Origin: Kibdelosporangium aridum
GTDB taxonomy: Bacteria; Actinomycetota; Actinomycetes; Mycobacteriales; Pseudonocardiaceae
NCBI RefSeq assembly: GCF_900176515.1
Contig: NZ_FWXV01000001.1
Span: 2,080,699-2,144,698 of the forward strand
DNA: 64,000 bases
Direction of reading: 5' to 3'
The position numbers and the translations under genes were made by a program. Shown here piece by piece: positions 45,236 to 54,407 of the stretch; positions within the stretch are counted from its first letter, which is position 1; each line of letters opens with the position of its first letter. Under the pieces are notes generated by a model. That model was not told the DNA's origin and made no database searches. It was given only the letters and a program-made list of their open reading frames with translations.

Positions 45236-47176
45236 CTATCTGGGGGACGCCTCGGGCCGGGCCCGGTTGCCCGCTTTCAGCTGTTTCAGTGTGTATCCGA
45301 CGCCACGGGGATCCAATGGCCTCGTGGCTTGCTTGAACAGGTACTCGGCACGGGGATAGGACAGCCGGCCGCGTCCGGTTTCCGGACACAGATCAGCGGT
45401 GGCGGGCATCCGGGCGGGCACAGGTTTGCGGTCAGCAAGGAACAACGGGCCGCGAGTGCGTCCAGCAACCAGCTGTGGCAACGATTTCGCTGTTCCAGAA
45501 CGCCAGGTGACCCACGACCCGTCGGCCCGGGCGCGCCGGTCGGCCATGTCGAGGTCTTCGACGTTCAACGACAACACCGTTGTCACCGCAGCGCCGGATT
45601 CGTGTAGCAGCCGCCACAAAGTCCGTTCCCGCACTGCGACCTCAAGGCCCCACACCATCTCCAGCTGAGACGGTGCCAAAGTCGTTGGCTGCGTTGACGG
45701 TTCAGCCCGTCGGTCCAGCCGTGTGTCCAAATCGGGCAAGGCGGCCCACGCACCGAAAGACCGGATCGCCGAGCGATGCCGGTTCCACGTTTTCGGCGCC
45801 GCGTTCGGCCACGCTGTCGCGAAAACCCGGGCGACCTGATCGGCATTCAGTGATTCCAGCGGCAGCTGCTCCCCCAACGACCGGCACAGCCGGCGCAGAG
45901 TCTGGCCGTACGAACGAAGTGTGGCCGCGTCCAAATCCGTGCGCGCCAGGAATTCCGCGCTGGCCTCACCCAAAGTGGGCCCAGCTGTCACGACCGCGAT
46001 CGATCCCGCACGCCGCAACAGAAAGGCACGTTCGGCGGCGTTGTTGGTCAGCGCCGCGGCCCGTTCGTACTCCAGCCGGGCTTCCGGATGCCGCCCGAGT
46101 TGCTCGAGCAGGTCGCCCCGGACGCTGGGCAGCAAGTGGTAGTTCCGCAGCGCCGGATCGTCGACCAGCTTGTCGACCATCGCCAGCCCGGCTTCGGCGC
46201 CGTACGCCTTGCCGAACGCGACCGCACGGTTGAGCTGCACGACCGGCGTGGGCAGCAACCCGGCCAAAGCCGTGTACAGATTGGAAATCTGGACCCAGTC
46301 GGTGTCCTTGGCGGTCTTGGCCTGTGCGTGGCACACCGCGATCGCGGCTTGCAGCACGTAAGGACCCGGTGTGCCACCGATGTCCCTGGCACGCAGCATC
46401 GCGGTGAACCCACGGCGGATCAGCAGCGGATCCCAGCGGTCACGGTCCTGCTCGTGCAGCAGGACCGGCTCACCGGACGGCCCGGTCCGCGCGGCCTGCC
46501 GGGACGCTTGGATCTCCATCAGCGCGACCAGGCCGTGCACTTCGGCCTCCCGCGGCACGAGAGCGGCCAGCATTCGGCCGAGCCGCAACGCTTCCAGGCA
46601 CAGTCCCGGCCGCATCAGGTCGTCGCCGGAGGTGGCCGAGTAGCCCTCGTTGAAGATCAGGTAGATCACTTCGAGGACCGCGGGGATGTCGGCGGTCCTC
46701 GACCGTTCGTGCTCGGCCAGGGTTCGTTTCGCTGTGGCGATGCGGTGCGTGATGTCCAGCTCGGTCGTCAGGAACGCCCGCGCGATCTCCGCCGGGCTCA
46801 GCCCGCCGAGCAGCCGCAGGGTCAACGCGGCTCGGTCACGGGCAGGCAGGATCGGATCGCAGGTGATGAACATCAGCCGCAGGACGTCGTCCTCCTGCGG
46901 CTGCGCGCTGTCCTTGACCAGCTCGGCCTGTTTGCTTTCGGCCAGCTTGGCGCGCCGGATGTGGTCGACGGCCCGGCGTTTGGCGACGGCCGTGAGCCAG
47001 GCGCCCGGATTGTCCGGGACGCCTGACTCCGGCCACTGCTCCAACGCGGCGACGAGTGCGTCCTGCGCCAGCTCTTCGGCCAGTCCGACGTCGTGCACCA
47101 GCCGGGTCAGCCCGCCGATGATCTTCGCGGCCTCCAGCTTCCAGACCGCGTCGATCAGCCGGTGGGCGTCGGTCAC
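45236..47176 (-). CDS. ECF42-type sigma factor fused to a truncated tyrosine-recombinase-like domain
   Basis: 646 residues. Residues 1-170 are sigma2/sigma4 regions (EELAQDALVAALEQWPESGVPDNPGAWLTAVAKRRAVDHIRRAKL and ARDRAALTLRLLGGLSPAEIARAFLTTELDITHRIATAKRTL). The long helical C-terminal extension typical of ECF42 (LIFNEGYSATSGDDLMRPGLCLEALRLGRML, VALMEIQASR, DRDRWDPLLIRRG, LYTALAGLLPTPVVQLNRAVAFG) runs to about 400. Residues about 420-646 then match the SAM-like core-binding and catalytic regions of phage-type integrases (FLARTDLDAATLRSYGQTLRRLC, TWNRHRSAIRSFGAW, LWRLLHESGAAVTTVLSLNVEDLD), but the HxxR and catalytic Tyr region is missing and the first catalytic Arg position is Ala. GTG 47176 overlaps the stop of the YciI gene (GTGA). 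Confidence 0.85.
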   Translation of the reverse strand: MTDAHRLIDAVWKLEAAKIIGGLTRLVHDVGLAEELAQDALVAALEQWPESGVPDNPGAWLTAVAKRRAVDHIRRAKLAESKQAELVKDSAQPQEDDVLRLMFITCDPILPARDRAALTLRLLGGLSPAEIARAFLTTELDITHRIATAKRTLAEHERSRTADIPAVLEVIYLIFNEGYSATSGDDLMRPGLCLEALRLGRMLAALVPREAEVHGLVALMEIQASRQAARTGPSGEPVLLHEQDRDRWDPLLIRRGFTAMLRARDIGGTPGPYVLQAAIAVCHAQAKTAKDTDWVQISNLYTALAGLLPTPVVQLNRAVAFGKAYGAEAGLAMVDKLVDDPALRNYHLLPSVRGDLLEQLGRHPEARLEYERAAALTNNAAERAFLLRRAGSIAVVTAGPTLGEASAEFLARTDLDAATLRSYGQTLRRLCRSLGEQLPLESLNADQVARVFATAWPNAAPKTWNRHRSAIRSFGAWAALPDLDTRLDRRAEPSTQPTTLAPSQLEMVWGLEVAVRERTLWRLLHESGAAVTTVLSLNVEDLDMADRRARADGSWVTWRSGTAKSLPQLVAGRTRGPLFLADRKPVPARMPATADLCPETGRGRLSYPRAEYLFKQATRPLDPRGVGYTLKQLKAGNRARPEASPR

Positions 47177-47499
47177 AGGAACACCTCGTGCACCCGGCAG
47201 ACGCCGTCACCGCCGATGGCGAAGGACCGGCGCGCAATCTCCAGCATCTCCTCTTTGGACCGGACGTCGACCAACGCGAAGCCGCCGACGGTCTCTTTCG
47301 CTTCGGCGTACGGGCCGTCGGTTACGACCAGTTCGCCGTCCCGCTGGACGATCTGCATGCCGTTCTGGTCGAGCCCGCCAGCGGCGACGATGACGCCCGC
47401 TGCGGACAGCTCGGCGACGAACTTGTCCATCTCCTCGAACAGCTTCTCGTCCGGCGTGCCCTGGTTCTCGTCCCGCATGGTCATCATCAGGTAGCGCAT
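47173..47499 (-). CDS. YciI-like (DGPF) protein
   Basis: 108 residues. KLFEEMDKFVAELSAAGVIVAAGGL and LVVTDGPYAEAKETVGGFALVDV are typical of YCII/DGPF proteins that accompany ECF42 sigma factors in actinobacteria. The dimeric alpha-beta barrel fold has unknown function. Its stop overlaps the ECF gene's GTG (GTGA), so translation is coupled. Confidence 0.9.
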   Translation of the reverse strand: MRYLMMTMRDENQGTPDEKLFEEMDKFVAELSAAGVIVAAGGLDQNGMQIVQRDGELVVTDGPYAEAKETVGGFALVDVRSKEEMLEIARRSFAIGGDGVCRVHEVFL

Positions 47500-47552
47500 C
47501 AGCGTGGCCCTTCTGGTCGGTCTGGGATGTTTCGCGTGGACGTCGAACCGGC

Positions 47553-47588
47553 GATGTGACAGGGAATGTACCCCTTCCCTGTCACATC
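47553..47588. promoter_or_regulatory. Perfect 13-bp dyad upstream of the YciI-ECF42 operon
   Basis: GATGTGACAGGGA (47553-47565) and TCCCTGTCACATC (47576-47588) form a perfect inverted repeat with a 10-bp spacer, lying between the divergent YciI-ECF42 operon (start 47499) and the sulfotransferase-like gene (start 47696). A repressor or sigma-factor binding site is likely, but the protein that uses it is not known; a hairpin in the RNA is an alternative. Confidence 0.7.
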
Positions 47589-47695
47589 CGGATGACTCCT
47601 CATCCCGTCAAACGGCGTCAAGATGTGGATCTCCGCCGTGGCCGCCAGGTACCGTCAAGATCTCTCCGCAGCGGCTCTGACAAGGACGGGTGCGC

Positions 47696-48340
47696 ATGGT
47701 CGAGATCATCGGAGCGGGCTTCGGCCGGACCGGGACGGCCTCGCTGAAACGGGCACTGGAGCTGCTCGAGTACGACCCTTGCCACCACATGAGCGAAGTC
47801 CTCAAACAGCCCGACACCACGGTCGGGTGGACCGCGGCTCTCAACGGTGACCCCAGCGTCCTGCCCGGCCTGTTGAGCGAGTACCGGGCCACGCTGGACT
47901 TCCCCGGTTGCCTGCTGTGGCGCGAGATGATGGACCTCTACCCCTCGGCAAAGGTGCTGCTCAGCGTGCGCGACCCGAAGGAGTGGTACGACAGCGCCCG
48001 CGCCACCATCCTCAACCCGATCCGCAACGAGAACATCGACGAGCACCTGGCCGCCTTGCTGCAGCCCTTCTCCGACGCGATGGCCGGCCGTGGATTCCGG
48101 CGCGATCTCGATGAAGCCGACATGATCGCGGTGTTCAACAAGCACAACGCGGACGTACGAGCGGGCGTGGAGAAGTCCCGTCTGCTGGTGTACGAGGTCA
48201 GCCAGGGGTGGGAACCGCTCTGCGCGTTCCTCGGTGTCGACGTGCCGGACGTCGAGTTCCCGCACTCGAACGACTCGGCTTCGTTCCGGGACAACGTCAC
48301 GAGGGTGCTCACCGGCCGGGCCAAGGAGCTCGGCGGATAA
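47696..48340 (+). CDS. Sulfotransferase-family P-loop protein
   Basis: 214 residues from ATG 47696; GTG 47690 is also possible. EIIGAGFGRTGTASLKRALELL is the 5'-phosphosulfate-binding loop of the Sulfotransfer_4-like family, and KVLLSVRDPKEWYDSARAT is the 3'-phosphate-binding segment with RDP. Many actinobacterial members have unassigned substrates. Divergent from the YciI-ECF42 operon across the dyad. Confidence 0.8.
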   Translation: MVEIIGAGFGRTGTASLKRALELLEYDPCHHMSEVLKQPDTTVGWTAALNGDPSVLPGLLSEYRATLDFPGCLLWREMMDLYPSAKVLLSVRDPKEWYDSARATILNPIRNENIDEHLAALLQPFSDAMAGRGFRRDLDEADMIAVFNKHNADVRAGVEKSRLLVYEVSQGWEPLCAFLGVDVPDVEFPHSNDSASFRDNVTRVLTGRAKELGG

Positions 48341-48375
48341 CCAGCGGCTAACCACCCGGTCCTAGCGTCCCGGGA

Positions 48376-50241
48376 ATGAACGGGACTGACAGGATCATGC
48401 GTGGTGCGATGAACGCCGCGACCACGCCGAAAGGGTTACGCAAAGGCACGGTCCGGCGGGTTTTCCGGTTCGCAGGCCCGCTGCGCCGACGGATCGTCGT
48501 CTTCCTGCTGCTCACTGTGGTCGCCGCGGTATTGCTGCTGATCACGCCGTTGCTCGCCGGGCGCGTCGTGGACACCATCGTCAACGGCGGCGATTTCGCG
48601 GTTGTCGTCTGGCTCGCGATCGCGATCGCCGGAGTCGCGATCGCCAGCGCGGCCATCGGTCTGGCGGAACGCTGGCATTCGGCGAACATCGGCGAGGCGT
48701 TGATCTATGCCCTGCGGCGGGCCGTTTTCGAGCACGTGCAACGGATGCCGGTCGCGTTCTTCACCCGGACCCGGACGGGTGCGTTGGTCAGCAGGCTCAA
48801 CACGGACGTCATCGGCGCGCAGCGGGCGTTCACGTCCACGCTGTCCGGCGTGGTCACGAACGTCATCCAGCTCGTGCTGACGGTCGCGGTGATGATGACG
48901 CTGTCATGGCAGGTCACTGTGCTGTCACTGGTCCTGCTGCCGATCTTCATCGTCCCGGCGCGCAAGCTGGGCCGCCGGATGGCCGGGCTGCAACGCGAAG
49001 CGGCCGATCACAACGCCGCGATGACCACCCAGATGACCGAACGGTTCTCCGCACCGGGCGCGACCTTGGTGAAGCTGTTCGGCAGGCCCACGATCGAGGC
49101 CGACGAGTTCGGCCGGCGAGCCGGGCGGGTGCGTGACATCGGCGTACGGACCGCGATGCTGACCCGGTGGTTCCTGACCAGCCTGACGCTGGTTTCCGCA
49201 CTGGCTCAGGCGTTGGTGTACGGAGTCGGCGGATATCTGGTGCTGTCCGGGGAACTCGCCGCAGGCACAATCGTCACCCTCGCGTTGCTGCTGGTCAGGC
49301 TCTACACGCCGCTGACCCAGCTGGCGAACGTACGGGTGGACGTGATGACGGCGTTGGTGTCGTTCGAGCGGGTCTTCGAGGTGCTCGACCTGCCTCCGGC
49401 GATCAACGAGAAGCCCGGTGCCCGTGCCGTTCCCGCCGGGGAGGTCGCCGTGGATTTCGACGCGGTCCGGTTCTCCTACCCCGCTGCTGCCGACGTTTCG
49501 CTGGCGTCGTTGGAAGAGGTCACGTCCTTCGACCGGCACGACGGCGAGGAAGTCTTGCACGGCATCAGCTTCCGGGCCGCACCCGGGCAAATGGTCGCGT
49601 TGGTCGGCTCGTCGGGGGCGGGCAAGTCGACCATCGCCGCTCTGGTACCTCGTTTGTACGATGTGGACAGTGGCGCCGTCCGGCTTTCCGGCGTGGACGT
49701 CCGGGATCTCAGCTTCGACTCGCTGCGGTCCACCGTCGGTGTCGTCACGCAGGATGGACACCTGTTCCACGACACCATCCGCGCCAACCTGGCCTACGCC
49801 CGCCCGGACGCGACCGACGAAGAACTCTGGGACGCCCTCCACCGCGCTCGACTGGCCACAGTGGTGCGATCGTTGCCGGACGGGTTGAACACCGTCGTCG
49901 GCGAGCGAGGCTACCGGCTGTCCGGCGGCGAGCGGCAACGCCTGACCATCGCACGAATCCTGCTGTCCCGTCCGAGTGTGGTGATTCTCGACGAAGCCAC
50001 CGCGCATCTCGATTCGGCCTCTGAGGCCGCGGTCCAGGAAGCTCTGACGGATGCGTTGAACGGTCGCACGTCCATCGTGATCGCCCACCGGCTGTCCACG
50101 ATCCGCGCGGCCGACCAGATCCTCGTGATCGCCGGCGGCAGGATCGCCGAACGCGGCACTCATGAGTCACTGCTGGCGAAAAACGGCAGGTACGCACTGC
50201 TTTACCGGACTCAGTACGCCGACGCGGTCACGGCCGCGTGA
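48376..50241 (+). CDS. Type I ABC exporter (fused permease and ATPase)
   Basis: 621 residues. An N-terminal six-helix ABC permease domain (residues about 30-330) precedes the nucleotide-binding domain: Walker A GSSGAGKST, Q-loop VTQDGHLFHDT, signature LSGGERQRL, Walker B VVILDEATAHLD and H-loop IAHRLST. A half-transporter that dimerises to export drugs, lipids or peptides. The minus-strand ABC transporter at 52198 is also type I; the two could form a heterodimer or be unrelated. It precedes the SARP gene. Confidence 0.9.
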   Translation: MNGTDRIMRGAMNAATTPKGLRKGTVRRVFRFAGPLRRRIVVFLLLTVVAAVLLLITPLLAGRVVDTIVNGGDFAVVVWLAIAIAGVAIASAAIGLAERWHSANIGEALIYALRRAVFEHVQRMPVAFFTRTRTGALVSRLNTDVIGAQRAFTSTLSGVVTNVIQLVLTVAVMMTLSWQVTVLSLVLLPIFIVPARKLGRRMAGLQREAADHNAAMTTQMTERFSAPGATLVKLFGRPTIEADEFGRRAGRVRDIGVRTAMLTRWFLTSLTLVSALAQALVYGVGGYLVLSGELAAGTIVTLALLLVRLYTPLTQLANVRVDVMTALVSFERVFEVLDLPPAINEKPGARAVPAGEVAVDFDAVRFSYPAAADVSLASLEEVTSFDRHDGEEVLHGISFRAAPGQMVALVGSSGAGKSTIAALVPRLYDVDSGAVRLSGVDVRDLSFDSLRSTVGVVTQDGHLFHDTIRANLAYARPDATDEELWDALHRARLATVVRSLPDGLNTVVGERGYRLSGGERQRLTIARILLSRPSVVILDEATAHLDSASEAAVQEALTDALNGRTSIVIAHRLSTIRAADQILVIAGGRIAERGTHESLLAKNGRYALLYRTQYADAVTAA

Positions 50242-50290
50242 CGGCAGGCCCGGCAAGGTCCCACCGGGTCGAGTTTTTCGAGGAGGGACC

Positions 50291-51004
50291 ATGGAAATCC
50301 GCTGCCTTGGCGAGTTCTCGTTCGTCATCGACGGCAGGCCGGTGCGCACCTGGCGCGCGGGCAAAGCCCGCAGCCTGTTCCAGTACCTGCTGGTCAACCG
50401 GGACAGATTCGCGTCGGGGAACCGCTTGTGCGAAGTGCTGTGGCCGGGGCGAGCGGTCTCACCGCGGTCGAGCTCACTGAAGGTCGCGATGCACGCTGTC
50501 CGCAAGATCCTGGCCGCACACCAGGGCTTCACCATCGAGCACGAAAACGGTCACTACCGGCTGACCGCACGGGATGTGGTGATCGACTTCGAACAGCTCG
50601 CCAGGTACGCCAACACGGGACAGCACCAACGCGTCGCGGAGCTGTACACGGGTGACTTCCTGCCCGGCGACCACGCCGATTGGGTCGTGGAACACCGCGA
50701 GTGGTGCAAGACGCTCGTCCTGCACTCGTTACGGCAGATCAGCACAGAAGCTTTGCGGGACAACGACTATTCCAGAGTCATCGAGGCGAGCAAGCGCATG
50801 GTGGAGATTGATCCGTGCGCGGAGGGCGCGTACCAGACGCTGATGATCATGCATGCTCGCCTTGGTCACCTCGGCCGGGTGCACGGCTGGTACCGGCTGT
50901 GTGCCCGGCGGCTACGCACGGAGCTCGACGTCCAGCCAACGCGGTTGACCCGCCGGATCCTCGCTGGGGCGATGCGTGGCGATCTTCGTGCGGCGGCAGC
51001 GTAA
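50291..51004 (+). CDS. Small SARP-family transcriptional activator
   Basis: 237 residues from ATG 50291 with GGAGGG upstream. The N-terminal winged helix (EIRCLGEFSFVIDGRPVRTWRAGKARSLFQYLLVNRD, LCEVLWPG) and bacterial activation domain (FEQLARYANTG, LYTGDFLPGDHADWVVEHREWCKTLVLHSL) are complete, with no NB-ARC extension. In-frame TTA at 50729-50731. It sits 20 bp upstream of the P450 gene, a likely target. SARPs activate secondary-metabolite genes. Confidence 0.9.
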   Translation: MEIRCLGEFSFVIDGRPVRTWRAGKARSLFQYLLVNRDRFASGNRLCEVLWPGRAVSPRSSSLKVAMHAVRKILAAHQGFTIEHENGHYRLTARDVVIDFEQLARYANTGQHQRVAELYTGDFLPGDHADWVVEHREWCKTLVLHSLRQISTEALRDNDYSRVIEASKRMVEIDPCAEGAYQTLMIMHARLGHLGRVHGWYRLCARRLRTELDVQPTRLTRRILAGAMRGDLRAAAA

Positions 51005-51023
51005 CCGGGGCTAGGGTGAACTG

Positions 51024-52208
51024 GTGAACGACGTCGATCCATTCACCGCAACGACCACAACGGACCGGTATGCCGGTTTCGCCTCGCTGATCGAGAACGG
51101 ACCGGTGCAGAAGGTCACGCTTTTCACCGGCGTAACCGTGTGGCTGGTGACCGGACACGCGGAGGCACGTCAGGCACTGACGAACCCGAACATCGTCAAG
51201 TCGTTCACCGAAGGCCCGCACCAGGACCACGTCCCCGCCGAGCTGGTCGCCGCGATGAATCAGCACATGCTGATGGCCAACCCGCCTGACCACACCCGGC
51301 TGCGCAAACTGGTCTCGGCGGTGTTCACCCGTCGCCGGATCGACGGGCTCGAGCCGCGGATCAAGCAGATCAGCGCGTCGCTGCTGGACAGCATCGAGGG
51401 CTCCCGGTTCGATCTGGTCAGCCAGTACAGCTACCCGCTGCCGATCACGGTGATCTCCGAAATGATCGGTGTGCCGACGGACCTGCGCGACGATTTCCGC
51501 AGGCTGTCCTCGATCGCGACGAGCGGTCCGCTGCACACCCCTGAGGACTACATCGCAGCGATCTCCGAAATGGCCGACCTCTTGCGTGGCCTGATCGAAG
51601 AGAAGCGCTCCGAGCCGGGCGAGGATCTGCTGTCCGAGTTGATCGCGGTCCGGGACGGCGGCGACAAGCTGTCCGACGACGAGCTCACGTCCATGGTGTA
51701 CCTGCTGCTCGTCGCGGGCCACGAGACCACGGTCAACCTGATCGCCACCGGCATCTACAACCTGCTCCGCCATCCCGATCAGCTGACGAAGCTGCGGGCC
51801 GATCGATCGTTGCTGCCTGCCGCCGTCGAAGAACTGCTGCGCTACGACAGTCCCGCCATGATCACGTTCCCGGCGAAGGCCAACGCGCCCGTGCAGATCG
51901 GTGATGTCACGATCCAGCCAGGCGAGGTCGTGCTGCCGACTGTGTGGACGGCGAACCGCGACGCGAACCGGTTCTCCTCCCCCGACACGCTGGACATCAC
52001 CCGCGAGGACAACCAGCACATGGCTTTCGGGCACGGGATCCACCACTGTCTGGGCGCACCGCTGGCCCGGCTGGAGGCGCGGATCGCGATCAACGACCTG
52101 CTGGACCGCTTCCCGACGTTACGGCTGGCCGATCCCGCCGAGGAGCCAGCCCGGTATCCGAACCTGCTCCTCAACGGGATGACCCGGCTGGACGTGCTTA
52201 CCGACTGA
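51024..52208 (+). CDS. Cytochrome P450
   Basis: 394 residues from GTG 51024. The I-helix LLLVAGHETTVNL, K-helix ExxR in EELLRY, and heme-ligand loop FGHGIHHCLGAPLAR are canonical and mark a bacterial class I P450 needing ferredoxin. Rieske or ferredoxin partners are not adjacent. An in-frame TTA codon lies at 52119. It is probably co-transcribed with the SARP gene. The 3' end overlaps the convergent ABC transporter by 11 bp. Substrate unknown. Confidence 0.95.
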   Translation: MNDVDPFTATTTTDRYAGFASLIENGPVQKVTLFTGVTVWLVTGHAEARQALTNPNIVKSFTEGPHQDHVPAELVAAMNQHMLMANPPDHTRLRKLVSAVFTRRRIDGLEPRIKQISASLLDSIEGSRFDLVSQYSYPLPITVISEMIGVPTDLRDDFRRLSSIATSGPLHTPEDYIAAISEMADLLRGLIEEKRSEPGEDLLSELIAVRDGGDKLSDDELTSMVYLLLVAGHETTVNLIATGIYNLLRHPDQLTKLRADRSLLPAAVEELLRYDSPAMITFPAKANAPVQIGDVTIQPGEVVLPTVWTANRDANRFSSPDTLDITREDNQHMAFGHGIHHCLGAPLARLEARIAINDLLDRFPTLRLADPAEEPARYPNLLLNGMTRLDVLTD

Positions 52209-53970
52209 CCGCTTCCTCGGTGTCGTCGAGGAAGCCGCCGGACTGGTGTTGCCAGAGCCTGGCGTAGGTGCCGCCGAGCCCAAGCAGTTCGGCGTGACTG
52301 CCTTGCTCGACGATCTCGCCGCGGTCCAGCACGACGAGTTGGTCCATCTGCGCGACCGTGCTCAGCCGGTGTGCGACCACAATCGCCGTCCGTCCTTCCA
52401 TCAGGCGCCAGAGTGCTTGCTGGACAAGGATTTCGCTCTCCGAGTCCAGCGCGCTCGTGGCCTCGTCGAGCAGCAGGATCGGAGCGTCTCGCAGGATCGC
52501 GCGGGCAAGGGCGACCCGTTGCCGTTGCCCGCCGGACAGTTTCACGCCTCGCTCGCCGACAAGGGTGTCGAACCCTTGCGGCAGATCGGCCGCGAACTCG
52601 GTGACGTGTGCGGCTTTGGCCGCGCGCACGATCTCCTCGTCAGTGGCGTCCGGCCGGGCGAACGCGATGTTCTGCTTGAGCGTCCGGTGGAACATCGCCG
52701 GATCCTGCGGGACGTACGCGATGAGACTACGCACGTCGGCCTGCTTCAGCTTGCTGATGTCCTGATCGCCGATCAGGATCCGGCCGCCCTCGATGTCCAT
52801 CATGCGCAACAGCAGCTTGGTCAGCGTGCTCTTGCCGCCGCCGGACCGGCCGACCAGGCCGACCTTCGTTCCACTCGGCACAGTCAGGTTCAGCCCGGTG
52901 AACAGCGGCGACGACGTTCCAGCGTGCGTGAAGCAGACGTTGTCGAACCGGACTTCCGCTCCCGTGTGCTCGAGTTTCTCGGGGTCGTCGGGGTCCAGCA
53001 CGGTCGGCGGGTCCAGCAGCAGCTCGGTGAACTGGGCCGCCTCGGTCAGCGAGCTCTCCAGCCGCCGGTAGATCGAGTTGAACTCGAACATGATCCGGGT
53101 CGCGGCGGTGAAGTACGTGAACGTCACCACCACCTCCTCGACCCCGAGGTTGCCGAGGCTGACCGCGATGAACAGCCCCAAAGCGTTGGTGAGCACCAAA
53201 AGCGGCGCGACCACCATGTCGATCTTGAGGTTGGCGTAGTCCCACGCGCGCAGTGCGAGCCTGCGGTACTCGGCGACTCGCGCCTTGTGCTCGGCCGCTT
53301 CCCGGTCCTCGGCGGCGAAGGCGCGCACGGTTTCCATATTGGTCAAGCTGTCGGCGACGTGCCCGGAGACCCTCGCGATGGCGGCCTCCCGGTTGTCCAC
53401 CATCTCCTGCCGCCGCCGGATCATCGGCGCGATGAGCAGCCCGGTGATCGCGATCATGCCGAGCAGCAGCAGCACGAGAAGCGGGTCGTACGTCCACAGC
53501 ACGACCGACGCGAAGCCGAGCGGGATGATGCTCGCGACGACTGAGAAGGCCATAGTGTCGACGATGTCCACGAACCGGCTGGCGAAGCTGAGCTCCCGCT
53601 TGGTCAGCGAACCGGCGAAGTTGTCGTGGAAGAACGCCACATCCTTGGCCAAGAGGGCGTTCATGCCGACCGTGTTGAGGTTTTCGCTGCCCAGCACTTC
53701 GGCGCGGTTGAGCATGTGGATGCCGATGCGCCAGAACACCTCGGCGAGCAGCATCAACCCGAAGAACGCCGCGACATACGGCAGGACGTCCGTACCGCCG
53801 TCAGCCAGATGACCGGCCAGCTGCGCGACGACGAGCGGGGCGATGTACAGGATGCAGGTGTTGCCGAGGGCGGGAAAGATGAGTGCGGGCAGGGAATATC
53901 GTCTGAGCCGGACCAGTTCGTTCCAGTAGTATCGGAGTGCCAGCAAGAGAGCTTGTCGGCGCGCTGTCAT
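52198..53970 (-). CDS. Type I ABC exporter (fused permease and ATPase)
   Basis: 590 residues from ATG 53970, with GGAAGGGGAAGC upstream. The frame stays open to 54375, but that extension lacks the family sequence. The permease portion (residues about 25-320) is followed by the ATPase: Walker A GRSGGGKST, Q-loop VPQDPAMFHRT, signature LSGGQRQRV, Walker B ILLLDEATSALD, H-loop VAHRLST. Substrate unknown. Convergent with the P450 gene. Divergent from the small gene upstream of the NACHT gene. Confidence 0.9.
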   Translation of the reverse strand: MTARRQALLLALRYYWNELVRLRRYSLPALIFPALGNTCILYIAPLVVAQLAGHLADGGTDVLPYVAAFFGLMLLAEVFWRIGIHMLNRAEVLGSENLNTVGMNALLAKDVAFFHDNFAGSLTKRELSFASRFVDIVDTMAFSVVASIIPLGFASVVLWTYDPLLVLLLLGMIAITGLLIAPMIRRRQEMVDNREAAIARVSGHVADSLTNMETVRAFAAEDREAAEHKARVAEYRRLALRAWDYANLKIDMVVAPLLVLTNALGLFIAVSLGNLGVEEVVVTFTYFTAATRIMFEFNSIYRRLESSLTEAAQFTELLLDPPTVLDPDDPEKLEHTGAEVRFDNVCFTHAGTSSPLFTGLNLTVPSGTKVGLVGRSGGGKSTLTKLLLRMMDIEGGRILIGDQDISKLKQADVRSLIAYVPQDPAMFHRTLKQNIAFARPDATDEEIVRAAKAAHVTEFAADLPQGFDTLVGERGVKLSGGQRQRVALARAILRDAPILLLDEATSALDSESEILVQQALWRLMEGRTAIVVAHRLSTVAQMDQLVVLDRGEIVEQGSHAELLGLGGTYARLWQHQSGGFLDDTEEAVSR

Positions 53971-54060
53971 GCTTCCCCTTCCAAAAACAGCGGAACCGCC
54001 CATGGTGCCGTCTCGCGGCCGATACTGCGATTGATTATCCGCGCCTGCCCGGACAGCGGT

Positions 54061-54396
54061 ATGATCGTCTGGATGCGATCCGAGGCCCAGAACCGGCGCG
54101 TTGAAGTTGATGCGGGCCAAGACCCCGCACAATCGGTTGTCCACATTGGAGCCCGGCGATTTCGTCCAGTGGGGGCCGCACTGCCCGGCTGGGTCCGTCC
54201 CGCGCTCGACGCCACGCGCCCCACGACAGCCGTCCCCGATGCCACCTTGCCGGTGACCGCCCCGGACGTCGCGGGCTGGATGCGGGATTTCGTGGAGTTG
54301 TCCGGCCAATGCGACCGGTGGTACGTCTCGACCGACGTGCTCGTGGTCTTCTACGTCGAGGAGCACGAGTTCCAAGCCTTCCGCCGTTCAGGTTAA
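54061..54396 (+). CDS. Small protein upstream of the NACHT gene
   Basis: 111 residues from ATG 54061 (ATG 54073 is an alternative), ending 11 bp before the NACHT gene, so the two form an operon if it is real. The sequence is well-behaved (RVEVDAGQDPAQSVVHIGARRFRPVGAALPGWVRPALDATRP, VAGWMRDFVELSGQCDRWYVSTDVLVVFYVEEHEFQAFRR) with no signal peptide. No family recognised. A weak purine stretch precedes the start. Confidence 0.55.
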   Translation: MIVWMRSEAQNRRVEVDAGQDPAQSVVHIGARRFRPVGAALPGWVRPALDATRPTTAVPDATLPVTAPDVAGWMRDFVELSGQCDRWYVSTDVLVVFYVEEHEFQAFRRSG

Positions 54397-54407
54397 ACCG
54401 GTAACCC

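Noticed and set aside
47576..47609. TGTCACA plus CGTC on the plus strand as an ECF41-like promoter for the sulfotransferase gene
   Set aside because: Spacing between the motifs (19 bp) is longer than expected for that sigma group, and TGTCACA is explained by the dyad.
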